From Methylobacterium durans (GTDB taxonomy: Bacteria > Pseudomonadota > Alphaproteobacteria > Rhizobiales > Beijerinckiaceae), in the NCBI RefSeq assembly GCF_003173715.1, contig NZ_CP029550.1:2961501-3025500 (forward strand): a DNA stretch of 64,000 nucleotides, read 5' to 3'. Below are positions 8,000 to 16,268 of the stretch, piece after piece. The position numbers and the translations under genes were made by a program. The notes under the pieces were generated by a model. The model was not told the DNA's origin. It did not search any database and worked only from the letters and a program-made list of their open reading frames with translations. Position 1 is the first letter of the stretch; every line of letters begins with the position of its first letter.

Positions 8000-9205
8000 C
8001 TACTGCACGGTCGCGGCCACCGCCGCGACCGCCTTGGTGACCGGCGCCGCCGGCACGGTATGCTCCCAGAACTGGCCGAGGCGGGCCTTCTCGTAGCCCG
8101 CCTGGTAGAGCCTGCGCATGTAGGCGGTGTCGAAGCCCCGCGCGGCCGTCGTCGCGGGTGCGCTCTCGTCGATGTAGGTGAGGTTGAAGCCGATCCGGTT
8201 GGCGCGGGTGAACGCGTAGGTCGTGGCGAGCGTCGCCCGGCTGCGCGCTCGGCTCGCCGTCGTGAAGGAGCGCTCGACGATCGACAGCGTGTTGTTGCGC
8301 GTCACGTCGAATTCCGGCTCCAGACGCCCGTTGATCACCACGTAGATGTTGGCCTTGCCGTTCGTGCGCAGGCGCCCGTCCCGCAGCAGGAACGATTGCG
8401 GCAGGGTGAAGACCGGCGTCACCACCGAACCGTCGACGTGGAGTTCCTGGAAGGCGCTGTTGCCCGCCTGCACGTCGATGAGCTGGGGCGGGAAAACGGC
8501 CGGGATGCTCGCCGAGGCGGTGAGCACGTCGCGGAACAGCTCGACCGCGTTCGGGGCCCCGCTCGCGGCGATGGCGCCCATGTTCCAGATCACGGCGCGC
8601 TGGGAATCGAGGTTCGTCGTCACCACGAGGAGGCGGCGGCCCTTGGCGTGCTCCTCGGCCACGGCGGCGAGCAGGTCCGCGTTGACGTAGCGGCCGATCA
8701 GGTCGCGCAGGCGCCCGTCGCCGAACAGGCCGGATCCGAACAGGACGTTGGTCAGGCTCGGCGACTGTACCAGCGTCTCGGCGACGCCGCTCGTGTAGAA
8801 CTCGGTGAGGTAGGCGTCGTAGGCCGGTCCCAGGAAGGCGAAGGGCGCGATCAGCGCGCCGGTGCTGACGCCCGACACCAGGGTGAATTCGGGCCGCGTG
8901 CCCGAGGCCGTCCAGCCGTTGAGGATTCCCGCCCCGTAGGCCCCGTCGCCGCCGCCGCCCGAGAGGGCAAGGTAGGAGAAGGCTTGGCGGCGCGCCTCGG
9001 GCCGGGCCGCGAGCTGCGTGAACGTGTCGGCCGAGGCGTCGGAGAACACGCGGGCGTCGGGGATGTTCGGTACGCTCGCGAAGGCCGCCTGCTCGGCCGT
9101 GTAGGTTGTCCGCGGCAGCGACGAGCAGCCGGAGACAGCCGCCGCCAGGCTGCCCGCCACGCCGAGCGCGAGCAGCCCGCGCGAGATCCCGAACCGACGC
9201 GCCAT
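8000..9205 (-). CDS. Patatin-like phospholipase lipoprotein
   Basis: A 401-residue patatin-fold lipid acyl hydrolase. A signal peptide ends in a lipobox (VSGC, Cys near residue 27), so the protein should be lipid-anchored at the membrane. The oxyanion-hole glycine run (GGGGDGAYG) is near residue 82, the serine elbow GVSTG near 108 and the dyad aspartate in HVDGS near 258, so the catalytic pair seems complete. The ATG at 9205 gives the signal peptide directly. It is a single gene with an EcfG promoter 44 bp upstream, pointing to stress-controlled envelope lipid turnover. Confidence 0.88.
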   Translation of the reverse strand: MARRFGISRGLLALGVAGSLAAAVSGCSSLPRTTYTAEQAAFASVPNIPDARVFSDASADTFTQLAARPEARRQAFSYLALSGGGGDGAYGAGILNGWTASGTRPEFTLVSGVSTGALIAPFAFLGPAYDAYLTEFYTSGVAETLVQSPSLTNVLFGSGLFGDGRLRDLIGRYVNADLLAAVAEEHAKGRRLLVVTTNLDSQRAVIWNMGAIAASGAPNAVELFRDVLTASASIPAVFPPQLIDVQAGNSAFQELHVDGSVVTPVFTLPQSFLLRDGRLRTNGKANIYVVINGRLEPEFDVTRNNTLSIVERSFTTASRARSRATLATTYAFTRANRIGFNLTYIDESAPATTAARGFDTAYMRRLYQAGYEKARLGQFWEHTVPAAPVTKAVAAVAATVQ

Positions 9206-9642
9206 GGCGTGTGTCCCCGTGCCCTGCCTCTGACCGCACCCCCAGCCGAACGAGCTTGGCCATTCTAACGTTCCGGTCAGCTCCCGACAATCGCGCAGGT
9301 CCAGCCGAGCTGATGCGCGCGGGCCACAGGTCCGTGCCGTCGCGCACGCTTCGACGGGATGCGCGGGCGGCTGCCGGCTTTGCCGGTGGACAGCGCCTCG
9401 CGGCCGGGAGATGCGCCGAGTGTCGACTCTTGCATCGTCCACGAGCCCTCTTGTAGGTTCATCCGCGTCGCCAGGGGGGCACGCTCCCGGCGGCCATCAC
9501 CAGTGGCGCACATGTTCGGCTCTCGCACCGGCCGTCCCGCACTCTGGGACGCGGCGTGAGTGCGGCTGTCTCGCGCGACGGGCCGCCTTTGCCCGCCTGA
9601 GGAGGCGGCCGCGGTGATCGCATCGTTCAGGAGGGGGCGACG
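9206..9642. other. Intergenic control region between patatin and gcrA
   Basis: No gene is seen in these 437 bases. The region holds the leftward EcfG promoter of the patatin gene and, toward gcrA, a GACTC (GANTC, CcrM methylation) site at 9425-9429. GANTC sites in front of gcrA fit the known CcrM/GcrA circuit, but one site alone is weak evidence. Confidence 0.5.
9249..9274 (-). promoter_or_regulatory. EcfG promoter of the patatin gene
   Basis: Read on the minus strand, GGAAC (9274-9270) and CGTT (9252-9249) are 17 bases apart, the exact general-stress consensus. The -10 is about 44 bp before the patatin ATG at 9205. Confidence 0.75.
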
Positions 9643-10173
9643 ATGGAAGCAGGCCTGAGCTGGACGGACGAGCGCGTGGATCTGCTGCGCCGTCTGTGGG
9701 AGGATGGGCAGAGCGCGAGCAAGATCGCCGCGCAGCTCGGCGGCGTCACCCGCAACGCGGTCATCGGCAAGGTGCACCGGCTCGGCCTCGCCGGCCGGGT
9801 CAAGGCTGCCCCGGCCCCCGTGAACGGGCGCCGCAAGCCCGAGCGCGAGGAGGCCGACGGCGCGCCGATCGAGGTGGCCGAGGAGGCCCCCGAGCCGATC
9901 GCCATCACGGCGCACCGGCCGGCGCCGGATTTCCCGCCGCCCGCCGCTCCGGCCGCCGAGGGCGTGGCGCTCGCCGTCTCCGAGCGGGTGACCATCATGG
10001 ATCTGCGGGAATCGATGTGCCGCTGGCCGATGGGCGACCCGACGACGCCGGAATTCCGGTTCTGCGGCGCCCGCTCGATCACCGGCCTGCCCTACTGCAC
10101 GCACCACGCCCAGATCGCCTACCAGCCCGCCGCCGAGCGCAAGCGGGACCGGCGCGTGGCGGGTTTCCGGTAA
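9643..10173 (+). CDS. gcrA: GcrA cell-cycle regulator
   Basis: A 176-residue alphaproteobacterial cell-cycle transcription factor that binds sigma-70 RNA polymerase at methylated GANTC promoters. The N-terminal helix-turn-helix (about residues 5-48) has the family signature WTDERVDLLRRLW followed by SASKIAAQLGGVTRNAVIGK. The C-terminal RNA-polymerase-binding part contains the conserved CRWPMGD and the CxxH-like YCTHH segment. The central linker is proline- and alanine-rich, as usual. The ATG at 9643 gives the standard N-terminus. A strong hairpin follows the stop codon. Confidence 0.95.
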   Translation: MEAGLSWTDERVDLLRRLWEDGQSASKIAAQLGGVTRNAVIGKVHRLGLAGRVKAAPAPVNGRRKPEREEADGAPIEVAEEAPEPIAITAHRPAPDFPPPAAPAAEGVALAVSERVTIMDLRESMCRWPMGDPTTPEFRFCGARSITGLPYCTHHAQIAYQPAAERKRDRRVAGFR

Positions 10174-10182
10174 GGGCCGAGC

Positions 10183-10201
10183 GGGGCCGGATTCCGGCCC
10201 C
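10183..10201 (+). terminator. Hairpin after gcrA
   Basis: Perfect eight-base arms GGGGCCGG and CCGGCCCC around ATT, starting 9 bases past the gcrA stop. It has no clear U-run, but its position fits a terminator. Confidence 0.6.
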
Positions 10202-10268
10202 CATGTTCGCGCAAACTTGAGCCCCCAGAACCGCCTCCGCCCTGAGCGGGGGATGGATTGTCATCTCG

Positions 10269-10520
10269 GTGGGCGGGCTGCCCGCCGCGGAGCTGCGGCC
10301 TCGGCGGGATTTCGGCGTCGCGGGCGGCATCGTCTGCATCCTCGCGGTGCTGATCCTGCCGGTGCCGGCGATCCTGATCGCTCTCGGGCTCGCCGTTTCG
10401 ATCGCGCTCTCAGTGCTGATCGTCTCGCTTGCCGCCGTCCTCCTCGTCGCGAAGGGCGTCACACGCGGCACGGCCGAGGAGGCGGTGCTCGGCCAACTCG
10501 ACGCCGAGCCCGCGCTGCTC
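10269..10520 (+). pseudogene. flhA: FlhA-like remnant (flagellar export gate)
   Basis: The reading from the GTG at 10269 resembles the N-terminus of FlhA. A short polar lead is followed by two hydrophobic helices in the order GGIVCILAVLILPVP then ALGLAVSIALSVLIV, as in the FHIPEP family. The text then jumps to KGVTRGTAEEAVLGQLDA, which lines up with the FlhA segment KGATRIAEVAARFTLDA that normally sits about 70 residues further on. A large internal deletion and loss of the C-terminal two thirds are inferred. The frame then runs into the antisense of the next gene. FlhA is normally about 700 residues, so this cannot work as an export gate. Confidence 0.55.
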
Positions 10521-10920
10521 ATCTCTGCCGGAGCGGTGCCGTCGCCTTGTGCTGCTCCGCGAGAACGCGCGCGATCAAGCCGTCGCAGCCGGGCGTGCTT
10601 CCGACGCACTCGGCCGTCATCAGGATCTTCACCTGTCCGTCCTCCTGCACGACCTTCCGGCAGATGTAAGCGGCGGGCCGATTCCCTGCCGGTTTGGCCA
10701 TCGTCCAGAGGATCAGCTGCTGGGAATCCTGCAACTCGATGAGCGAGGCTGTCTCGCGCGTGACCTGCGTGCCGGGCTGCGCCCTGAGCCCTGCAATCAT
10801 CTCCGCGAACGGCACGACGTCGCGTCCGCAGAGTTGTCGCGCTTCCGCCGCGCAGGGCAGCATGCAAGCGAGGATGATCGCGCCGGTCCGGTATCGAAAC
10901 AGGGGCATCGCCGTTCCCAT
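10519..10920 (-). CDS. Small secreted hypothetical protein with paired cysteines
   Basis: A 133-residue protein beginning with a signal peptide (hydrophobic stretch ending near AAEAR). The mature part keeps four cysteines (QLCGR, YICRK, AECVG, PGCDG), enough for two disulfides in the periplasm. The ATG at 10920 and an in-frame ATG at 10908 are both possible; the second gives a more usual signal peptide. It lies between a flhA remnant and the frameshifted heparinase gene on the same strand. No family recognised. Confidence 0.7.
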   Translation of the reverse strand: MGTAMPLFRYRTGAIILACMLPCAAEARQLCGRDVVPFAEMIAGLRAQPGTQVTRETASLIELQDSQQLILWTMAKPAGNRPAAYICRKVVQEDGQVKILMTAECVGSTPGCDGLIARVLAEQHKATAPLRQR

Positions 10921-11147
10921 GAAAATAACCGGCTGATGTTATGCTTCAGCACCATTGTCTGCAATCGGGCTGTAGGTCTCACAAGCTGAGTTTCCTGGAT
11001 TATCGGGATTCGATTGATCAGCGGCATCGGAAATTCGTCGGGAAGTCGATTTTCTGTTGCTGTTGCAACGGCAGGTTATTTCAATTTCGGAAATATTCTC
11101 TGTAAGGAGCAGACGCATACCCGCTTCGCCGGAAAGCCATTCGGCCT

Positions 11148-13788
11148 TCACGCCTCGGAGAGGAACCGTCCCAGCGCCGCGCCTTCGAGAAGCCGCGCGA
11201 GGCGCTCCTCCGCGCCGCTGTCCGTCGCGATCAGGAGGCCGCCGCAGACGGCGTCCTGCCCGCGGAAGGCGTAGCGGAGCGCGCTGACCGGCCGCAGGCC
11301 GCCGCCGGCAAGGAAGCCCTGCATCGTCCCGGGCCGGCCGTCGCGGCCGCACAGGATCTCGACGCCGGCGGCCCGGCCCGCGAGCGTCCAGGGCACGAGC
11401 CCGAGGCGCCGGCCCTCGGCCTGCGCCAGGACGCGGCGCGGATCGGACAGGGCGAGCACCGCGTCCGGGGCGACGTGAACCCGAGCTGCGAAGCCGATCG
11501 GCCCGCGCCCGGCGAAGCGGTCGATCACCGCGATCCCCGCGAGATCGTCGAGGATGAGGAAGGTCCGCACGTGGCGCAGGTCCGTCCCGTGCACGTTCGT
11601 CAGGAGTGCGTGCGCGCCTGCGCCGTCAAGGGCGAGCGCGTCGATCAGGCGCCCGCGCCCGGCCGCCGGCTCCCGCCCGTCCGGCATCGCGACGTTGTGG
11701 GCCCGGGCGAGAGGAGGTAGTGGCGAGCCGGGCCGGTCTCGGCCTGTTCGGAGCCGCCAGCCTCGACGATCCAGCGCCGGGATTGCGCGGCGAAGACGAA
11801 GGAGCCGCAATCGGCGTGGTCCTGCGGCGATTGCCCGGCAAAGGTGCAGGCGAAGTGGCTCCAGCCCCGCTCCGCCCCTTCCGCCCGCGCCGAGAGGGTG
11901 CGGCCCTCCGCATCGGGCCGCGCGCCGGGCCTCGGTGCCTCGGCCCCGCGCGCGGCGACGGGACCCTGCACGGCCGAGAGGCGTCCGAGCCAGGCGCCGT
12001 GGTCGATCCCGGGCGGGCTGTCGCCGAAGGGCGGCAGGCGGCCGCCGGGGTCGAGGAGGGCGGTGAGGCCGGGCAGCGCCGCCGCGACGGATTCCGCGAT
12101 GGCCGGCCCCGGCGCTTCGCCGTCGAGCGCCGCGGCGAGCGCGCGCCCGAGGGTGAGGAGTTCGAGGCGCCGGTGCAGTGAGGGCTCGGCGAGCGGCGCG
12201 GAGAAGCCCTCGGCGAGCGCGAACCGGGCGAGCGCATCCCAGTAGGCGGAAAGCGGCAGGCGCGGCAGGGTGCGGGCGATGCCGAGGAGCGCGCCGGCGG
12301 CCCGCATCTGCAGCAGGGATCGGCCCAGCGTGTTCTGCCCGACGATCTCGGCGATGGCGAAGCCGTGGCGGGCGATCTCGCCGACGAGCACGCGCGCCGC
12401 CTCGGCCTCGACCGGGCCTGCGAGAAGCGCGCCGAGCACGTCGGCCCGCGTCGCGAGGGCGTCCGGGTGCAGGCTCAGCGGGTCGGCCGGCTGGCCCCAG
12501 GAATTGGCGCGCGACCAGGAGAGGGCGAGATCGAGGGCCAGGGCCCGGCCCGCCTCACCGGACAGAGCGGTGAGCCAGGCGAGCGATTGATAGTCCAGGC
12601 GCCAGGGAACCGAGCGGAACGGGTCCTCCCGCCAGTCGGGCGCCCTGGGCAGCGGCCAGTCCGGCGCGCCGGCGAGGCGCAGGGCGAGGGCGTCGCCTGC
12701 GGGCGCAGCGGCCGGCCCGGCCGGCCCGGCCGGCCCCTGGAGGGCGCGCTGAGCCAGCAGGATGCGGGGCGCGCCCGTCACGGGCGGAGAGATCCAGGCC
12801 GATTCCGCGCCGGGCGGCAGGCCGAGGGCCGCGGTGAGGCGGACGAGGAAGGCGGGCGCTTGGAGCACCTCGTCGCCGCACAGGCTCTCCAGCCGCAGAC
12901 GGTCCTCGAGGGCGATCTCGGGGGCGGCGAGGAGTTCGACCCGGGTCTCCGCCGGCGCGTCCTCCCAGCGCTCGAAGGCGACGTCAACGAAAGCCGCGTC
13001 GGACGGCGGCTTCAGGTTCAGGGTGAAGCGCCGCGCCTGCTGGTGGGCGCCGAGGTTGATCACCGCTCCGAAGCCCGGCACCGAGACGGTGTCGGGATAA
13101 GGCGGAGCGATCGGGGCCCCATCGGAATGCGCGTAGGCGATCCTGGCGCGGGCGGCGTGCTCGTCGGGGCGCGCGGCATGGATCTGCCCGCGCAGGACGA
13201 GGCCGGACCCCAGCACTAGGGCGAGGCGCAGGGGCTCGGCCGCCGGCCCGAGCCAGCGGCGCGGGCGCTCCTCGGCGGCCTCCGCGGCGTCAAAGCCCTG
13301 CCGCAGCGTCGCGTCGGCGATCGTGAAGGGGCGCGTGTTGCGCCACGAGCGGATTGTCACGGCGAGGTTGCGGGCCGGGGCAGGAACCCGGAAGGCGATG
13401 CGCAGGGAAGCCGTGCGGGTGCGCTCGCTCCCCTCCGGCTGGTAGGCGGGCCCGGGAATCCAGGCGCTGTGCGGGTCCAGCAGGCTGCGCGCGAGGCCCG
13501 GCACGTGGTCGAGGTCGAGGCCGGAACCGTCGGCGGCCAGGAAGTCGAAGCCGACGAGGGCGAAGTCGAAGGCGTTGCCGGCCGCCTCCTCGGAATCCCA
13601 GGCGATCCGCGCCTCCAGGCTGCACCACGCCTCCGCCCGCAAGCCCTCGAAATCGAGCACCGCCCGCGACCAGCGGTTCCTGGCCGCGATCCGGTGCTCG
13701 CCCGCGCCGGGCCGAACGCCGCCCCGCCCGCATGGCGGGCCGAGACCGGCAGCAGATCCGTCGCCGCAGGCGGCTCTTCCGGAGGCAT
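11148..13788 (-). pseudogene. Heparinase II/III family protein, two apparent -1 frameshifts
   Basis: Polysaccharide lyase-like protein. The C-terminal third has the heparinase II/III pattern: an HADCGSFVF strand, then WIVEAGG, then RAHNVAMPDGR, which corresponds to the usual AHNT-V-DG segment. The reading is broken near 11705-11712, where adding one base gives HYLLSARAHNVAMP. A second break seems to lie near 13695, where one extra G joins an N-terminus starting MPPEEPPAATDLL to the main frame. With two bases added the gene has exactly 881 codons (880 residues). That is longer than the 550-600 usual for the family, because about 300 residues of beta-rich sequence precede the alpha-helical barrel. 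Real decay cannot be excluded, but sequence error is likelier. Confidence 0.7.
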
Positions 13789-13958
13789 GGACAGGGAAGG
13801 GGAGGTGGAACGGCGGGCGGGCGAGAAGGCAGCTTAGCGCGGAACACGACCGGCGAGCTACGGCGCAGGTTTTGCCCGGCACGCATCAATCCGCCCTTGA
13901 CCGACCCCATCGGATGACCCGCACCGGGGCGTCCGCCGGCCGAGCGAGAGGGACAAGC

Positions 13959-14222
13959 ATGACGGGCGTGTATCTGCACGACCTCGCCTCGCAGCACGCC
14001 CGCTACCGCGCGGTGCGGCAGGCCACGATCGCCGGCAACGTTGCCCATGCCGACGCCCCGGATCACCGGGCGCGGGACGGGATAGCCTTCGCGCAGGTCC
14101 GCGCCCGCAATGCAGCCCTACGCCATGACCATCGCCGGCAAGGCCGATTTCGGCGCGCGTGCGGCCGACGTGGTGCAGCGCCTCGCGCGACGAGCGCAGG
14201 CCGAGGGCGAGCGCCTCTGTGA
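13959..14222 (+). pseudogene. flgB: FlgB-like remnant (flagellar rod protein)
   Basis: The first 47 residues from the ATG at 13959 match the N-terminus of the flagellar proximal-rod protein FlgB. LASQHARYRAVRQATIAGNV is followed by AHADAPDHRARD, the counterpart of the flagellar rod motif N-ANADTPGYKARD. Similarity stops near base 14100 and the rest is arginine/alanine-rich text typical of a non-coding frame, so only about one third of FlgB is left. Together with the FlhA-like remnant 3.5 kb away it suggests that a flagellar region once lay here. Confidence 0.6.
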
Positions 14223-14484
14223 CCTCGGCTGCAGGCAGATCAGCCACCATCATGACTAAGCGAAATTCGCGAGGCTCGAGGCGATGATCGACCCGCGCCA
14301 GGACGTCGAGCACGCGACGCGCTTCCCGAAGGAACGGCGGGAACGGGCGGGAAGCTGGACGTTCGCCGTCGCGCGCGACCATGCCGGTCCGCACAACAGT
14401 CCGGCGCGTAACCGGCGGCCCTGCGGCGCCGAAAGCCTCTCCGTGGCGTCCCCATCCAGGCACGCCCCCCAGAGGAGAGATCCC

Positions 14485-14724
14485 ATGCGCACTCTGATCC
14501 GCACCGCCTCGGCCCTTATCCTGTCGATCGCCGCCGCCGCGACCCCGGCCCTCGCCGCGGAAGGGGGCACCAAGGATTCCGTGAAGGAGCCCGCGGCGCG
14601 GGATTCGATGGCCAAGGACTCGATGGGGAAAGATGGCATGCACAAGGGTTCGATGCACAAGGACCAGATGCACAAGGGTTCGATGGAGAAGGACGGCATG
14701 GCCAAGGACACGATGAAGAAGTAG
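14485..14724 (+). CDS. Pentapeptide MXKDX repeat protein
   Basis: A 79-residue exported protein with a signal peptide of about 25 residues (cleavage near ALA-AE). A tail then repeats the five-residue unit M-x-K-[DG]-x about nine times (DSMAK, DSMGK, DGMHK, GSMHK and so on). This matches the 'MXKDX repeat' family, whose role is unknown and which often sits beside ECF sigma factors with DUF1109 anti-sigma factors. That is exactly the context here, 24 bp upstream of the sigma gene. The regular Met/His spacing could bind metal ions such as copper; this is inference. Ribosome site: agaggagaga. Confidence 0.85.
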   Translation: MRTLIRTASALILSIAAAATPALAAEGGTKDSVKEPAARDSMAKDSMGKDGMHKGSMHKDQMHKGSMEKDGMAKDTMKK

Positions 14725-14748
14725 CCTGCTGCGGCCGGGAGGCGGACG

Positions 14749-15420
14749 ATGGCCGCTCTCGCACACCCGATCCCGATGCCGGGCCCGTCGGCGGTCCGGC
14801 CGGACGCGCAGCCCGCCATGCCCGCTCGAAACGCGACAGGACCCGGCGAGGCGCATCTCGCGGCCGCGATGCGGGCGGCGCAGGACGGGGACGCGGCCGC
14901 CTATCGCCGGGTGCTGCGCGCCTGCGTGCCCGTGATCGCGGGTGTCGCCCGCGGTCAGGGGGTGCGGGGGGCCGCCGTCGACGACGTGGTGCAGGAGACG
15001 CTGCTGACGGTCCACCGGGCGCGGGCGACCTACGATCCGTCCCGCCCCTTCCTGCCCTGGCTGCGCGCCATCGCGCAGCGGCGGGCGGTCGATGCGTTGC
15101 GCCGCCGCTCGCGCCGGCCGCAGGAGGTGCACGATCCGGCCGCCTTCGAGGATCAGGTCGATGCCGGGCCGGCACCGGGGCAGGCCCTCGAGGAGGGCCA
15201 GGAGGCGCGCCTGCGCGAGGCCCGGCTCGCCCGCGCGGTGGCGAACCTGCCGGCAGGCCAGCGGCAGGCGGTCGAGCACCTCGCCCTCGGCGAGCGCTCC
15301 CTGGACGAGACCGCCGCGCTCACCGGACGAAGCAAGGGGGCCCTCAAGGTGAACCTGCACCGCGCCCTCAAGGCGCTTCGCGCGGCTCTCGTCTCCGACC
15401 GGGAGGGCCGAGATGCCTGA
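14749..15420 (+). CDS. ECF-family RNA polymerase sigma factor
   Basis: A 223-residue extracytoplasmic-function sigma factor. Region 2 (about residues 60-120) includes DDVVQETLLTVHRARATYDP and the FLPWLRAIAQRRAVDALRRR segment. Region 4 (about 165-215) includes LPAGQRQAVEHLALGERSLDE and the helix-turn-helix TGRSKGALKVNLHRALKALR. A 30-residue N-terminal extension suggests the ATG at 14821 might be the true start. The stop overlaps the next gene by 8 bases, the normal coupling of a sigma factor to its membrane anti-sigma factor. Confidence 0.92.
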   Translation: MAALAHPIPMPGPSAVRPDAQPAMPARNATGPGEAHLAAAMRAAQDGDAAAYRRVLRACVPVIAGVARGQGVRGAAVDDVVQETLLTVHRARATYDPSRPFLPWLRAIAQRRAVDALRRRSRRPQEVHDPAAFEDQVDAGPAPGQALEEGQEARLREARLARAVANLPAGQRQAVEHLALGERSLDETAALTGRSKGALKVNLHRALKALRAALVSDREGRDA

Positions 15421-16081
15421 TCTCGACCGCCACGACCGCCTCGTCGAGGAGCTGGCGGGCCGCCTGACGCCGGTGCGGCGCCTCAGCGCCCCGGGGCGCC
15501 GGGCCGTCCTGTGGGGCGGGGCGGCGCTTGCCCTCGGCCTTCTCGTTCTGCCCTTCGCCGACCTGTCGGGCCTCCACGCCCGCCTCGGCGTGACGGATCT
15601 GCGCCTCGCGGCGGTCGGGGCGGCGCTGACGGCGGCCGCGGCGGCCGTCGGCGCCTTCCAGACCAGCGTGCCCGGCCGCGCGGCCGCCTGGGCCCTCCTG
15701 CCCCTTCCGCCCCTCGCGCTCTGGCTCGGGGCGAGCGGGCTCGGGTGCCTGCGCGCGTGGCTCGCGCCCGCCTCCGGCATCGCCGAGGCGGAGGAGATGC
15801 GCGGCTGCTTCGTGTTCGTGATGGGCGTGTCGCTGCCGCTCTCCGTGCTGCTCGTGCTGATGCTGCGGCGCGCCTGCCCGCTGCGCCCGAACCTCACGGC
15901 GGCGCTGGCCGGGCTCGCGGCGGCCGCCACCGCCGCCGCGCTCCTCGTCCCGCTCCATCCGCACGACGCGACCGCGACGGATCTCGCCGTGCACGCGGCC
16001 GCCATCGTGCTGGTGATCGGCCTCAACGGCCTCCTCGGCGGGCGGATCCTGGACGGATCGCGAGGCGGCGAGGCAGGCTAG
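15413..16081 (+). CDS. NrsF/DUF1109 membrane anti-sigma factor
   Basis: A 222-residue protein with a short cytoplasmic N-terminus (HDRLVEELAGRLTPVRRL) and six predicted membrane helices, the layout of the NrsF (DUF1109) family. In Caulobacter NrsF holds its partner sigma factor inactive until heavy metals such as chromate or cadmium are sensed, and two conserved cysteines are needed. The equivalent cysteines here are probably in GCLRAWLAP and RGCFVFV. It overlaps the sigma gene by 8 bases, so translation is coupled. The partnership is inferred from context and family. Confidence 0.9.
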   Translation: MPDLDRHDRLVEELAGRLTPVRRLSAPGRRAVLWGGAALALGLLVLPFADLSGLHARLGVTDLRLAAVGAALTAAAAAVGAFQTSVPGRAAAWALLPLPPLALWLGASGLGCLRAWLAPASGIAEAEEMRGCFVFVMGVSLPLSVLLVLMLRRACPLRPNLTAALAGLAAAATAAALLVPLHPHDATATDLAVHAAAIVLVIGLNGLLGGRILDGSRGGEAG

Positions 16082-16268
16082 CGAGGGGACCCGCGCGCGG
16101 CGCCTCACGCCTGCGCGGCGGCGTGGCGCGCATCCGATGAAGACGCCCCTGCTGCTCTCCCCCGCGCTCCGCGCGGACGATGTCGCGGTGTGAGCGCGGG
16201 ATATCGGGCTAGGCTTGCGCGGGGCTTTTCGAGCCGCGGGCCCGGTTCGCGGACGGCCGCGTTCGGCC

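Noticed and set aside
14110..14259. A 49-codon ORF (starting MQPYAMTIAGKADFG) after the FlgB remnant
   Set aside because: It reads protein-like but has no ribosome site and no recognisable family, and the opposite strand reads equally well; not enough to call.
13858..16026. A 722-codon open frame on the minus strand across the sigma factor, anti-sigma factor and MXKDX genes
   Set aside because: It is antisense to three genes with clear family motifs and is rich in Arg/Pro/Ala, the usual shadow frame in a 70% G+C genome.
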